A stretch of 33,017 nucleotides of DNA, taken from the NCBI GenBank assembly GCA_938010615.1, contig CALLUY010000001.1:1-33017 (forward strand), in the 5' to 3' direction. Positions 1-6,767 of this stretch are shown here, piece by piece. Each line of letters starts with the position of its first letter. The stretch's first letter is position 1. A program made the translations under genes and the position numbers. The DNA is from an uncultured Pirellulaceae bacterium. Lineage in GTDB: Bacteria; Planctomycetota; Planctomycetia; Pirellulales; Pirellulaceae. Below the pieces are notes generated by a model. It was not told the DNA's origin and made no database searches. It saw nothing but the letters and a program-made list of their open reading frames with translations.

Positions 1-19
1 AAGCCGCAACCACGATCTC

Positions 20-427
20 CTACAGCGACGACATCGCTTGTTCCAGAACTTCTTCTTCAATGAAAATCGGCAGCTGTGGATCGCACGTAACAGCAACTGC
101 AATCGCATCTGACGGCCGGGCATCAAGATCCAACATCTCACCATTTTGCTTGACGCGAAGATTCGCAAAATAAGTGTGATCACGAAGCGCATTGATGACC
201 ACTGACTCCAGTTCACCGCCCAGCATTTCGACGGCTCCGACGAGCAAGTCGTGCGTCAAAGGGCGAGGACGTTTCGTGTTTTTGACTCGGCGTTCAATGC
301 TGGTCGCCTCAAAGATCCCGATCAGGATCGGAAACTGACGTTCCCCACCAACTTCTTTTAAAAACACAAGTTGATTGTCGTTGATCTCGCTGATGATGAT
401 GCGAGCCAATTGCATTTCGATAAGCAT
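20..427 (-). CDS. Bifunctional nuclease-family (DUF151/BFN) protein
   Basis: A 135-residue protein that is essentially one BFN (DUF151) domain. Recognisable elements are the opening MQLARI strand, the GERQFPILIGIFEA segment, the RPLTHDL segment and the C-terminal LDARPSDAIAVAV block, which is the family's most conserved stretch. Members are small soluble proteins. Some plant and bacterial members have nuclease activity, but the cellular role in most bacteria is not established. An in-frame extension to 481 exists, but the start at 427 is preceded by GGAG about seven bases upstream and matches the usual N terminus. It lies 76 bp downstream of the DUF1080 lipoprotein gene on the same strand and could be co-transcribed with it. 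The family call is firm; the biochemical activity is not. Confidence 0.85.
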   Translation of the reverse strand: MLIEMQLARIIISEINDNQLVFLKEVGGERQFPILIGIFEATSIERRVKNTKRPRPLTHDLLVGAVEMLGGELESVVINALRDHTYFANLRVKQNGEMLDLDARPSDAIAVAVTCDPQLPIFIEEEVLEQAMSSL

Positions 428-503
428 TAAAGTCTCCGAGGCGGTAGGAACCTCAAGTATAGTCGCTGCGCTGGAGGGCAACCACGGTAGCGAACGGCAA
501 CGA

Positions 504-1256
504 TCAGTCCAGTTTTCGAATTTTGATATTACGCAATGCAGAAACAGTAATAAAGTTGGTGATGCCCAGCGGCGTTGTCGTGATCACGTCATTGCGAATG
601 GACACTTCCCGATCCACAATCGATTCGTCAATCAACTTTTCATCATCGATCCAGGCAGTGATTCGGTCCTGAAGCACTTGGATTCGAATCGCATACCACT
701 GATTTTTCGCGAATTTCCTCGTGACTTTGGTTCCATTTTCAGACGCGTCCCGTCCATCAAGATTCGAAAGTCCAACTAGGTTGCCGCCCCAACCTCCAAC
801 GACCATTGTGCAAAACGTATCATTGACAGGGAACGTAATCGCACAGAAAAAGTCGCTGCCTTCCAACTTCATCCCTTCAAGTGAGACTTCGTAGTTGGCT
901 TTGGGAAGCTCTGTGCCTTCCGCGATACAAATTCCAGTCAGAGGGTCACCCGACATCATTTGAATCGCGCCATCAACAACTTCAACATCGCCCTCACCGC
1001 CGAATTCGATAACGTCCCAGCCATCGAGGGTTTCGCCGTCAAACAAAGAGGTTGCGTCTTCGGCGTCGTCCGGTACCTGGCCGGTTTTTTCGGCGGACTC
1101 GACTTGCCCATTCTTGTCTGCTGTCTCGATCTGGGCAGACTTAGCTTGAGCGACGTCAGCTTCTTTCCTCTGTGGCGTCGAATCGCAACCGCATTGAATC
1201 ACTCCCACCGCACAAATAATCGAAAAGACTAGCCATTTGGTTTCAGATGAGAGCAT
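504..1256 (-). CDS. DUF1080 (3-keto-disaccharide hydrolase-like) lipoprotein
   Basis: A 250-residue predicted lipoprotein. The N terminus has a hydrophobic segment (KWLVFSIICAVGVIQ) followed by CGCD, where the second Cys, preceded by Gly, is a plausible lipidation site. A linker rich in Gln, Glu and Lys runs to about residue 70. The remainder is a DUF1080 beta-sandwich domain opening with SLFDGETLDGW, the family signature, and ending with the ISALRNIKIRKL-type strand. DUF1080 proteins are abundant in planctomycetes; some are 3-keto-glycoside hydrolases and many are likely carbohydrate-binding or hydrolytic surface proteins. The start at 1256 begins the signal sequence directly; an in-frame extension to 1313 would place 19 extra residues before the lipoprotein signal and is unlikely. 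The substrate cannot be inferred. Confidence 0.8.
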   Translation of the reverse strand: MLSSETKWLVFSIICAVGVIQCGCDSTPQRKEADVAQAKSAQIETADKNGQVESAEKTGQVPDDAEDATSLFDGETLDGWDVIEFGGEGDVEVVDGAIQMMSGDPLTGICIAEGTELPKANYEVSLEGMKLEGSDFFCAITFPVNDTFCTMVVGGWGGNLVGLSNLDGRDASENGTKVTRKFAKNQWYAIRIQVLQDRITAWIDDEKLIDESIVDREVSIRNDVITTTPLGITNFITVSALRNIKIRKLD

Positions 1257-1360
1257 GTTGGTTCCGTTTCGAATCGCAAGCTGAAGGGCCGTGCGACTGG
1301 ATACCACGACCATGATCCTGCTATTCTATACTGCTGGCGATTGGTACGGGAAAGGTATTG
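1257..1360. promoter_or_regulatory. Divergent intergenic region with a possible promoter
   Basis: This 104-bp gap separates two divergently transcribed genes and should carry promoters for both. A TATACT hexamer at 1327-1332 is well placed as a -10 element for the rightward aminotransferase gene, but the bases 17 bp upstream of it do not resemble TTGACA. No convincing leftward promoter is visible. Confidence 0.25.
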
Positions 1361-2548
1361 ATGACAACTGAGGCAAAAACAGAGCTCGATCCGACGAACG
1401 AAAATCATTGGGCGAAATATCTCCATGAGTTCCGCGTTCGGAGCGACACCGTTTATTTGAACCATGGCTCATTCGGAATCGCTCTCAATTGCGTTCGGCA
1501 TCGCCGCGATCTCTTGCTGCGTGACTTGGAAATGCAGCCGATGGATTTTTACTTGCGAAAGTATGAGCCGCTACTGACAAAGGCTCGACAGCGACTTGCG
1601 GAATTCGTTGGCACCGAAGCGGAAAACCTCGCCTTCGTTGACAATGCAACTTACGGCATGAACGTCGTTGTCAATTCCGTGCCGCTGGCCGAAGGCGACG
1701 AAGTGTTGCTCACCGATCAAGCCTACGGTGCCGTGCGGCGAATGTGGGAAAAGAAAGCCAGAGAAACTGGCATCAAGCTATCTTTCGTTTCGCTACCGGA
1801 GAAAATTGAGTCAAAGCAACAAGTCATCGACTTAATCCTCGGCGGAGTTAATTCGAAAACGAAACTGGTCGTTTTCAGCCACATCGTATCTGCATCCGCG
1901 TTGATTCTTCCGGCAAAAGAAATCTGTGCTGCCCTAAGAAAGAAAAATGTTCTGAGCTGCGTCGATGGGCCTCATGCACCTCTCCAAATCGATGTGAAGC
2001 TAAACCAGCTCGGTTGCGACTTCTACGCCGCCAGCCTCCACAAATGGCTATGCGCTCCACTGGGGACTGGATTCCTTTTTGTTCGAGCCGACCATCGAGA
2101 AATCGTGAACGCGCCGATCACCGGTTGGGGGCGACTCGATGTTTCTGACGTTAACGATTGGGAGGAAGAACAAATTTGGCTTGGCACTCGCAACCAAACG
2201 AACTGCCTTGCGATCCCTGAAGCAATCGATTTCTTTGCCGACATCGGATTCGAAAACGCACGACAGCGATTGAGCCATCTCGCCTCGCTGGCAGAGCAAC
2301 AGCTATCGGAACTATTTGGGACTGAGCCAATCGCCGACCGAAGCGACGGTTGGTACGGATCGATGGCACATTTGCCATTGCCAGAAGGGGACTGGTCAAA
2401 ATTGCAGGACGAGCTCTGGGTTCAGGAAGCGATTGAAGTCCCTGTCTGGGAGCTCAACGGACGTTGGTGGATCCGCGTTTCATGTCACCTTTACAACACT
2501 CCTGACCAAATCGAGTTTCTCGCTCGTGAGCTCAAAATCAGAATTTAG
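1361..2548 (+). CDS. Class V aminotransferase (isopenicillin-N-epimerase-like PLP enzyme)
   Basis: A 395-residue fold-type I PLP enzyme of the class V aminotransferase family. The N-terminal YLNHGSFG motif (about residues 32-39) is characteristic of the isopenicillin N epimerase/CefD-like branch. Asp202 in the VDGPHAP motif is the expected partner of the PLP ring nitrogen, and Lys228 in ASLHKW is the Schiff-base lysine. The C-terminal small domain ends with a VRVSCHLYNT-like segment, here WIRVSCHLYNT, also typical. Relatives include epimerases, cysteine desulfurase-like lyases and hercynylcysteine sulfoxide lyases, so the substrate is uncertain. A TTG three bases upstream is in frame, but ATG at 1361 has AAAGG at a good distance. 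Divergent from the DUF1080 gene; not obviously in an operon. Confidence 0.85.
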   Translation: MTTEAKTELDPTNENHWAKYLHEFRVRSDTVYLNHGSFGIALNCVRHRRDLLLRDLEMQPMDFYLRKYEPLLTKARQRLAEFVGTEAENLAFVDNATYGMNVVVNSVPLAEGDEVLLTDQAYGAVRRMWEKKARETGIKLSFVSLPEKIESKQQVIDLILGGVNSKTKLVVFSHIVSASALILPAKEICAALRKKNVLSCVDGPHAPLQIDVKLNQLGCDFYAASLHKWLCAPLGTGFLFVRADHREIVNAPITGWGRLDVSDVNDWEEEQIWLGTRNQTNCLAIPEAIDFFADIGFENARQRLSHLASLAEQQLSELFGTEPIADRSDGWYGSMAHLPLPEGDWSKLQDELWVQEAIEVPVWELNGRWWIRVSCHLYNTPDQIEFLARELKIRI

Positions 2549-2631
2549 ATAAGAAATTGATTTCGTAGTCCGTGCTGTTTTGTCGCAATTCAAAGATAGC
2601 CGTAGGCCGCTTTTTTGGTGATAATGGCAGT

Positions 2632-3288
2632 ATGTGGCCAGAACAAAAACCGACCGAAGAACTGCTCGCGAAAGCGAAAGACGGAAACGATTCCGCAGTC
2701 AATCAACTGATGGATCGCCATCGAAACTCATTGCGACATCTGATTCGCATGAGACTCGATGCACGAATCCAGAAACGTGTCGACGTGAGTGATGTCATCC
2801 AAGATGTCCTTGTCGAAGCCAATCGTCGACTGGAAACTTACATCGGCAATCCGATCATGCCGTTTCATCTTTGGCTGCGTCAAATCGCGAAAGACCGAAT
2901 CATTGATGCCCATCGGCGACATCGCGTTTCTGCCAAGCGTTCGGTCGATCGAGAGCAAGGAATGGTCATCCCCCGCGGGCATGATCACTCTTCGATTCAA
3001 TTGGCTTCACTACTGGGTGATGGTCAACTGACTCCTGCAGCGGCAGCGTTACAAAAGGAAATGGCGGCAAAAGTCGAAGCTGCGATTTCTAATTTGGACG
3101 ACAAGGATTGTGAAATCATCACGATGCGACACTATGAGCATCTCACGAATCAGGAGATTGGAAAAGTGCTTGGGCTGACCGAACCGGCGGCAAGCATGCG
3201 TTACTTGCGTGCGATCAAAAGACTCAAGACGCTGATGCAAAATGAAGAACAAGGCTCGGAGGACGCCAACGAACGGTCGCAGTCATGA
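2632..3288 (+). CDS. ECF-type RNA polymerase sigma factor (kinase-linked)
   Basis: A 218-residue ECF-like sigma factor. Region 2 is seen in DVSDVIQDVLVEANRRL and FHLWLRQIAKDRIIDAHRRH, and region 4 in the helix-turn-helix EHLTNQEIGKVLGLTEPAASMRYLRAIKRL near the C terminus. It belongs to the long ECF type typical of planctomycetes, with an extended linker (about residues 100-145) between regions 2 and 4. The start at 2632 begins just before region 1/2; an in-frame upstream extension to 2572 shows no homology. Its last codons overlap the start of the following kinase gene by four bases (ATGA), so the two products are probably translationally coupled. No anti-sigma gene is adjacent; the kinase is the likely regulator, which is inference from gene order. 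Confidence 0.9.
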   Translation: MWPEQKPTEELLAKAKDGNDSAVNQLMDRHRNSLRHLIRMRLDARIQKRVDVSDVIQDVLVEANRRLETYIGNPIMPFHLWLRQIAKDRIIDAHRRHRVSAKRSVDREQGMVIPRGHDHSSIQLASLLGDGQLTPAAAALQKEMAAKVEAAISNLDDKDCEIITMRHYEHLTNQEIGKVLGLTEPAASMRYLRAIKRLKTLMQNEEQGSEDANERSQS

Positions 3289-4976
3289 AAGATGTAGCGA
3301 CTTCCGAAAAAGCTGAGGATTCAGTCTACGATCAGGAGTTGGCAAATCTGCTGTCTGGTTATACGGACCGCATAATCGGCGGCGAAGACTTGACGCTCGA
3401 AGATGCAGTTAAGGAAAATCCAAAATTTGAGTCGGACATTCGTGAACTTTGGGGCGTAATGGTTGTTACGCAGGCCGCCGGCCACCACCAGAGAAATATC
3501 CTCTCGGGAGAAGACGACCAGTACCAGTTCGCTGGACTGGAGCTGCCATTCGAACTTGGCGACTACACGCTGCGAAACGAAATCGGGCGCGGCGGCATGG
3601 GAATCGTCTACGAAGCCCTACGCAAAACAGACGGACAAGTCGTTGCGATCAAGATGATCCTCAAAGGAAACTTTGCAACGAAGACAGAGAAGGATCGTTT
3701 TCGCGCCGAAGCAGAAGCTGCACGTCGGCTGAATCATCCAAACATTGTTCCGATCTACGACTTGGGTGAACATGAAGGCCTTCCTTATTTCTGCATGAAG
3801 CTGATCGAGGGCCAAACCCTTTCCAGTAAGCTTCTCAAAGGCCCAATGCTGCCGCGCAAGGCAGCCGAAATCATGGCCAGCATCAGCGACGCAATGGACT
3901 ACGCTCACGAGCAGGGAGTTTTGCACCGCGACCTAAAGCCATCCAATATCATCCTCGACAACAACGGGGTCGCTCACCTTGCCGACTTCGGTTTGGCAAA
4001 AGCGATTGCACCTCAGGGCGGCGCTTCGCTGACTCGTACCGGTGCGATATTGGGAACTCCGTCATATATGTCGCCTGAGCAGGCAGCCGGCTCTCGTGGG
4101 AATGTCGGAACAGCAAGTGACATCTACAGCCTCGGTGCGATTCTCTATCACATGCTTACAGGACGTGCTCCGTTTATCGGGGCCACATCTGTCGAAACAG
4201 TTTTGATGGTCATCGAGCAATCCCCGATTCCGTTACGAACGTTGAACCATCGTGTCGACCGAAACCTCGAGATGGTCACGCTGCGATGCTTGCAGAAGCC
4301 TCAAGATCTGCGTTATCTGACGGCAGGAAAGCTACGCGATGACCTGCGTGCATTCATGGATGGCAAGTCCGTGAGTGCAAGGGAAGGGCGGTTTTTTCAG
4401 ATCGCTTCGAATCTGTTTCGGGAAACTCACCATGCGGAAATTCTCGAAAACTGGGGGCTGCTATGGATGTGGCACAGCTTGGTATTGCTGGTCGCAAGCC
4501 TGCTGACTTACGGCTTTCATGAATACTTGGACATTCGTCAGTATCGCTGGCCTTACGTGCTGATGTGGACCGCCGGCGTTGGCGTTTGGGCCGTCGTTTT
4601 TTGGATGATTCGTCGTCGTATGGGTCCCGTTACCTTCGTTGAGCGACAGATGGCTCACGGTTGGGCGTCGGCAATGGGAATTGTGATGTTCCTGTTTCCG
4701 CTTGAGTGGGCTTTAAAACTGGAAGTCCTTCAGTTGGCGCCGGTTCTTGCCCTAGTCGCGGCGATGGTGTTTTTGGTGAAGGCAGGAATTATATCAGGCC
4801 AATTCTACCTTCATGCCGCCGTCATGTTCATTACCGCGATCGTGATGATGCTGAAACCCGATTGCGACATGATCGTTTTTGGTTTCGTTTCTGCGGGCTG
4901 CTTTTTTGTGGCAGGGTTGAAATACTATCGCCGCAAGAAGCAAGGCATCGCGCGCCGCCAGGCATTTCTCAATTAG
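3285..4976 (+). CDS. Membrane-anchored Hanks-type serine/threonine protein kinase
   Basis: A 563-residue kinase. Residues 1-85 are a short helical N-terminal domain of the kind found on sigma-linked planctomycete kinases. The kinase domain spans about 92-360 and is complete: glycine loop GRGGMG (101-106), Lys123 in VAIKM, Glu in the AEAEAA helix, catalytic HRDLKPSN (Asp216), DFG (Asp234) and the activation-segment end GTPSYMSPEQ. From about 391 the protein has roughly six hydrophobic helices (about 391-411, 424-441, 460-474, 481-500, 505-522, 529-545), ending in a basic tail, instead of the usual single membrane pass and extracellular sensor. The catalytic domain should face the cytoplasm. 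Translational coupling to the sigma gene suggests that the kinase controls that sigma factor. The signal sensed is unknown. Confidence 0.92.
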   Translation: MKDVATSEKAEDSVYDQELANLLSGYTDRIIGGEDLTLEDAVKENPKFESDIRELWGVMVVTQAAGHHQRNILSGEDDQYQFAGLELPFELGDYTLRNEIGRGGMGIVYEALRKTDGQVVAIKMILKGNFATKTEKDRFRAEAEAARRLNHPNIVPIYDLGEHEGLPYFCMKLIEGQTLSSKLLKGPMLPRKAAEIMASISDAMDYAHEQGVLHRDLKPSNIILDNNGVAHLADFGLAKAIAPQGGASLTRTGAILGTPSYMSPEQAAGSRGNVGTASDIYSLGAILYHMLTGRAPFIGATSVETVLMVIEQSPIPLRTLNHRVDRNLEMVTLRCLQKPQDLRYLTAGKLRDDLRAFMDGKSVSAREGRFFQIASNLFRETHHAEILENWGLLWMWHSLVLLVASLLTYGFHEYLDIRQYRWPYVLMWTAGVGVWAVVFWMIRRRMGPVTFVERQMAHGWASAMGIVMFLFPLEWALKLEVLQLAPVLALVAAMVFLVKAGIISGQFYLHAAVMFITAIVMMLKPDCDMIVFGFVSAGCFFVAGLKYYRRKKQGIARRQAFLN

Positions 4977-4990
4977 CGAACTGCGCCGTC

Positions 4991-5008
4991 TAACGATTGC
5001 AATCGTTA
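4991..5008. repeat. Perfect 18-bp palindrome after the kinase gene
   Basis: TAACGATTGC followed by AATCGTTA reads identically on both strands. It lies 14 bp after the kinase stop codon and has no T-tract, so it is not a typical intrinsic terminator. It could be a dimeric regulator's operator for the downstream region, or just the hairpin end of the transcript. Confidence 0.45.
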
Positions 5009-5229
5009 CAGGCGTCACAGCCAGAACGATTTCGCAGCACGGATTGCCATATCGACACGTCCGTTGAACTTTTTTCAGTTTAATTGACCCGCAAAGTTTG
5101 ACTATCCGCCACTGTGTCATAAGTTTCTATCGAGCCGAGAATGAATCCTTCATGATCGACTTGGAAGCGTTCTGCTTCCTTCCTGCGAAGACTCTCGTGA
5201 GTCAAATTTGTCGGGCATCTGATGTGTGC

Positions 5230-5268
5230 AGGACAGACCTCATCCGTCTGAATCAGACCGTCCTTTTT
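5230..5268 (+). terminator. Terminator- or attenuator-like hairpin upstream of flp
   Basis: AGGAC at 5230-5234 pairs with GTCCT at 5260-5264, with an internal GTCTG/CAGAC hairpin, and TTTTT follows directly. It sits 64 bp before the flp start. It could end transcripts from upstream or attenuate a long flp leader. The outer stem is only five base pairs, so this is tentative. Confidence 0.35.
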
Positions 5269-5274
5269 ACTTAT

Positions 5275-5307
5275 TGAACCACTTAGGTTCAGCTCCAGTC
5301 ATGGAGC
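5275..5307 (+). promoter_or_regulatory. Two adjacent hairpins in the flp 5' leader
   Basis: TGAACC (5275-5280) pairs with GGTTCA (5286-5291), and immediately next to it GCTCCA (5292-5297) pairs with TGGAGC (5302-5307) around a GTCA loop. Both lie just upstream of the flp ribosome-binding site, a position where hairpins often stabilise abundant mRNAs. Function is inferred. Confidence 0.4.
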
Positions 5308-5331
5308 ATCCATTCCGTCGGAGGAAATCCT

Positions 5332-5517
5332 ATGAAGAATATCGTTTCTAAAGTACAGCGTTTTTTGAAGTCTGAAGATGGCCCAACAGCTGTTGAGTAC
5401 GCCATCATGCTTGCACTGATCGTTATCGTCTGCCTTGCAGCGATCCAGTCAGTTGGTACTAACGCCAGCGCACGTTTCACAGACATCTCTAATCAGTTGG
5501 CTACTCCAACTAACTAG
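5332..5517 (+). CDS. flp: Flp/Fap-type major pilin (type IVb prepilin)
   Basis: A 61-residue Flp-family prepilin, the structural subunit of a Tad-type pilus. A short positively charged leader (residues 1-17, with Lys2, Lys7, Arg10 and Lys13) ends at Gly17. The prepilin peptidase should cut between Gly17 and Pro18, leaving a mature protein starting PTAVEYAIMLALIVIV. Glu22 and Tyr23 are the +5/+6 Glu-Tyr pair that defines Flp pilins. A single hydrophobic helix follows, then a short polar C-terminal tail. The ribosome-binding site GGAGG is the strongest seen in the window, as expected for a major subunit. The processing enzyme CpaA is encoded about 370 bp downstream. Confidence 0.95.
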   Translation: MKNIVSKVQRFLKSEDGPTAVEYAIMLALIVIVCLAAIQSVGTNASARFTDISNQLATPTN

Positions 5518-5565
5518 TTTTGCTCTGGTCCGGTGCTTTTGCATCGGGCAACTGCTGAAGAATAT

Positions 5566-5596
5566 CGCCCGCCCGGTTTTCCGGTGCGGGCGTTTT
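5566..5596 (+). terminator. Intrinsic terminator after flp
   Basis: CGCCCGC (5566-5572) pairs with GCGGGCG (5586-5592), extended inside by CCGG/CCGG around a TTTT loop with one bulged T, and is followed by TTTT. It lies 48 bp after the pilin stop and before the rest of the Tad genes. A partial terminator here would give much more pilin mRNA than assembly-gene mRNA. Confidence 0.65.
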
Positions 5597-5639
5597 CTAC
5601 ATTTAACGTCGGGCCAAAACCGGCAGGAAGGACAGAGGC

Positions 5640-5750
5640 ATGCCATATTCAATCTCACCAGATATGTGTCAGCAAGGATTTGCGATGATCTGCTGTTTTT
5701 TCACGCTCATCGCGGTATTTGCGAGCTACGTTCTTACGTTGCGAAGCTAG
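5640..5750 (+). CDS. Small putative membrane peptide in the Tad locus
   Basis: A 36-residue reading frame between flp and cpaA, not recognised as a known family. The start ATG is preceded by AGGAAGGA (5625-5632) with a seven-base spacer, one of the better ribosome-binding sites in the window. The first 15 residues are polar (MPYSISPDMCQQGFA); residues 16-33 form one hydrophobic helix containing two Cys and two Phe (MICCFFTLIAVFASYVL), and the peptide ends LRS. Internal in-frame ATGs at 5664 and 5685 would give shorter forms with the same helix. A Gly-Phe pair precedes the helix, loosely recalling a prepilin cleavage site, but the +5 Glu is absent. It may be a small accessory or inner-membrane peptide of the pilus system, or a chance frame. 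Confidence 0.5.
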   Translation: MPYSISPDMCQQGFAMICCFFTLIAVFASYVLTLRS

Positions 5751-5886
5751 ACCACCCATCTAGTGCAAACGAAACATATTGAAGTCCCGCTTGCGGGCAA
5801 ACTTGACGCCGCTCAGTCATTCGATAACACAAAAGACAAAAGCCGACTGCAAACAGTCGCAATACGACAAGGTACAGGAGAACAAC

Positions 5887-6462
5887 ATGAGCGAAATTTT
5901 TGCCACGATGGCTGATAACTGGGTTTACTGGGTTGTTGCCATTTTTGCTGTCGTCGCAGCTTACATCGACGGAAAGGAACTTCGCGTTCCTAACAAACTC
6001 ACATTCCCGATGATCTTCGCGGGATGGATCTACAGCATGATCGCTTACGGTGTTGCCGGAGACGGTTGGTACTACGGTTTGATGTGGAGCCTGATCGGAA
6101 CCTTCGTTGGTGGAATGACACTGCTTCCGTTTTACTCGATCGGAGGCATGGGAGCCGGCGACGTCAAAATGATGGCCGCTATCGGAGCTTGGGTTCACGT
6201 AACCATCGTCTTCATGTCTTTCTGCTTTGGAGCAGCAATTGGCGGAGTCATCGCTGTTGTCATGATCCTGATGTCTGGCGAAGCAAAGAAACATTACGAC
6301 CAGTTCTGGTACTTGATCAATGAGATCACCTCGGTTCAGAACCCGGAAAAGCTCAGCGAAATTGCGGCTGAGAGAAAAAGCTCAATGCGTTTACTTCCTT
6401 ACGGCATTCCGATGGCTATCGGAACGGTAATCTACCTTGCCTGGGAACGAATGCTTGTCTGA
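5887..6462 (+). CDS. cpaA: Prepilin peptidase, CpaA/TadV family (A24 aspartic protease)
   Basis: A 191-residue polytopic membrane peptidase that removes the leader from Flp prepilin. The two catalytic aspartates of the A24 family are visible: Asp28 in YIDGKELRVPN, with the conserved downstream Pro-Asn, and Asp92 in GMGAGDVKMM, the GxGDxK signature. About five hydrophobic segments are present. It lacks the N-terminal methyltransferase domain of PilD, as usual for TadV/CpaA. Between the penultimate and last helices is a charged loop of about 45 residues (GEAKKHYDQF to ERKSSMR), longer than in minimal CpaA proteins. The start at 5887 has AGGAG nine bases upstream; an upstream in-frame extension to 5779 has no support. 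Confidence 0.93.
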   Translation: MSEIFATMADNWVYWVVAIFAVVAAYIDGKELRVPNKLTFPMIFAGWIYSMIAYGVAGDGWYYGLMWSLIGTFVGGMTLLPFYSIGGMGAGDVKMMAAIGAWVHVTIVFMSFCFGAAIGGVIAVVMILMSGEAKKHYDQFWYLINEITSVQNPEKLSEIAAERKSSMRLLPYGIPMAIGTVIYLAWERMLV

Positions 6463-6763
6463 TGACTAATTCGCAGACCCACAGCTGCCTATGAATCGTC
6501 TTTGCGGCGGCCGATAGCGACAACGCTATCGGCCGATCGCATAATTCTGAAAATACCAAATAGTACGGTCACTTCGGATATGTTTCCCGCTCAACAATCA
6601 TTGATTAAGTGAGAGTTGAACAGTCGATGACGATAGACATCCAAGAATGCTATCAAGCATCGCTAGCAAGTTGCTGGCAAAGACACTCCAGGACGGAAAT
6701 TGTTGCAATCAGGATGGATGCTCCAACTACACCAAGAGAACTTCACATTCCTGAGGAAGTAAG
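6463..6763 (+). other. 301-bp gap between cpaA and cpaB with one strong hairpin
   Basis: GGCCGATAGCG (6509-6519) and CGCTATCGGCC (6524-6534) form a perfect 11-bp stem around the tetraloop ACAA. No T-tract follows, so it may be an mRNA-stability or processing hairpin rather than a terminator. The second half of the gap holds a 46-codon open frame that touches cpaB and is listed separately. No clear promoter is seen. Confidence 0.5.
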
Positions 6764-6767
6764 ATGA
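6627..6767 (+). CDS. Possible 46-aa ORF overlapping the cpaB start
   Basis: An open frame from ATG at 6627 to TGA at 6765-6767, whose stop overlaps the cpaB start as ATGA, the arrangement seen in translationally coupled genes. The predicted peptide (MTIDIQECYQ ... LHIPEEVR) is polar, has two Cys, no membrane helix, and matches nothing I recognise. The upstream sequence (GAGAG about ten bases before) is a weak ribosome-binding site, and cpaB has its own good site inside this frame. Chance is a serious alternative. Confidence 0.22.
   Translation: MTIDIQECYQASLASCWQRHSRTEIVAIRMDAPTTPRELHIPEEVR

Larger units (their letters stand above)
4977..5331 (+). other. Gene-free 355-bp region, structured leader of flp
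   Basis: No convincing coding frame is present. The stretch is rich in short inverted repeats: a perfect 18-bp palindrome at 4991-5008, GGAAGC/GCTTCC at 5163-5179, GACTC/GAGTC at 5190-5203, a branched GGAC...GTCC structure followed by five T at 5230-5268, and two adjacent hairpins at 5275-5307 just before the strong ribosome-binding site GGAGG (5320-5324) of the pilin gene. It probably contains the end of the kinase transcript, the flp promoter and a structured 5' leader. I cannot place the promoter. Confidence 0.5.

Noticed and set aside
5222..5251. Nine-codon leader peptide upstream of flp
   Set aside because: Reads MCAGQTSSV before the T-tract structure, but has no regulatory codon run and no good ribosome-binding site.
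5734..6294. 186-codon minus-strand frame over cpaA
   Set aside because: Opposite the prepilin peptidase with both catalytic motifs intact; composition is Asp/His/Ser-rich without domains.
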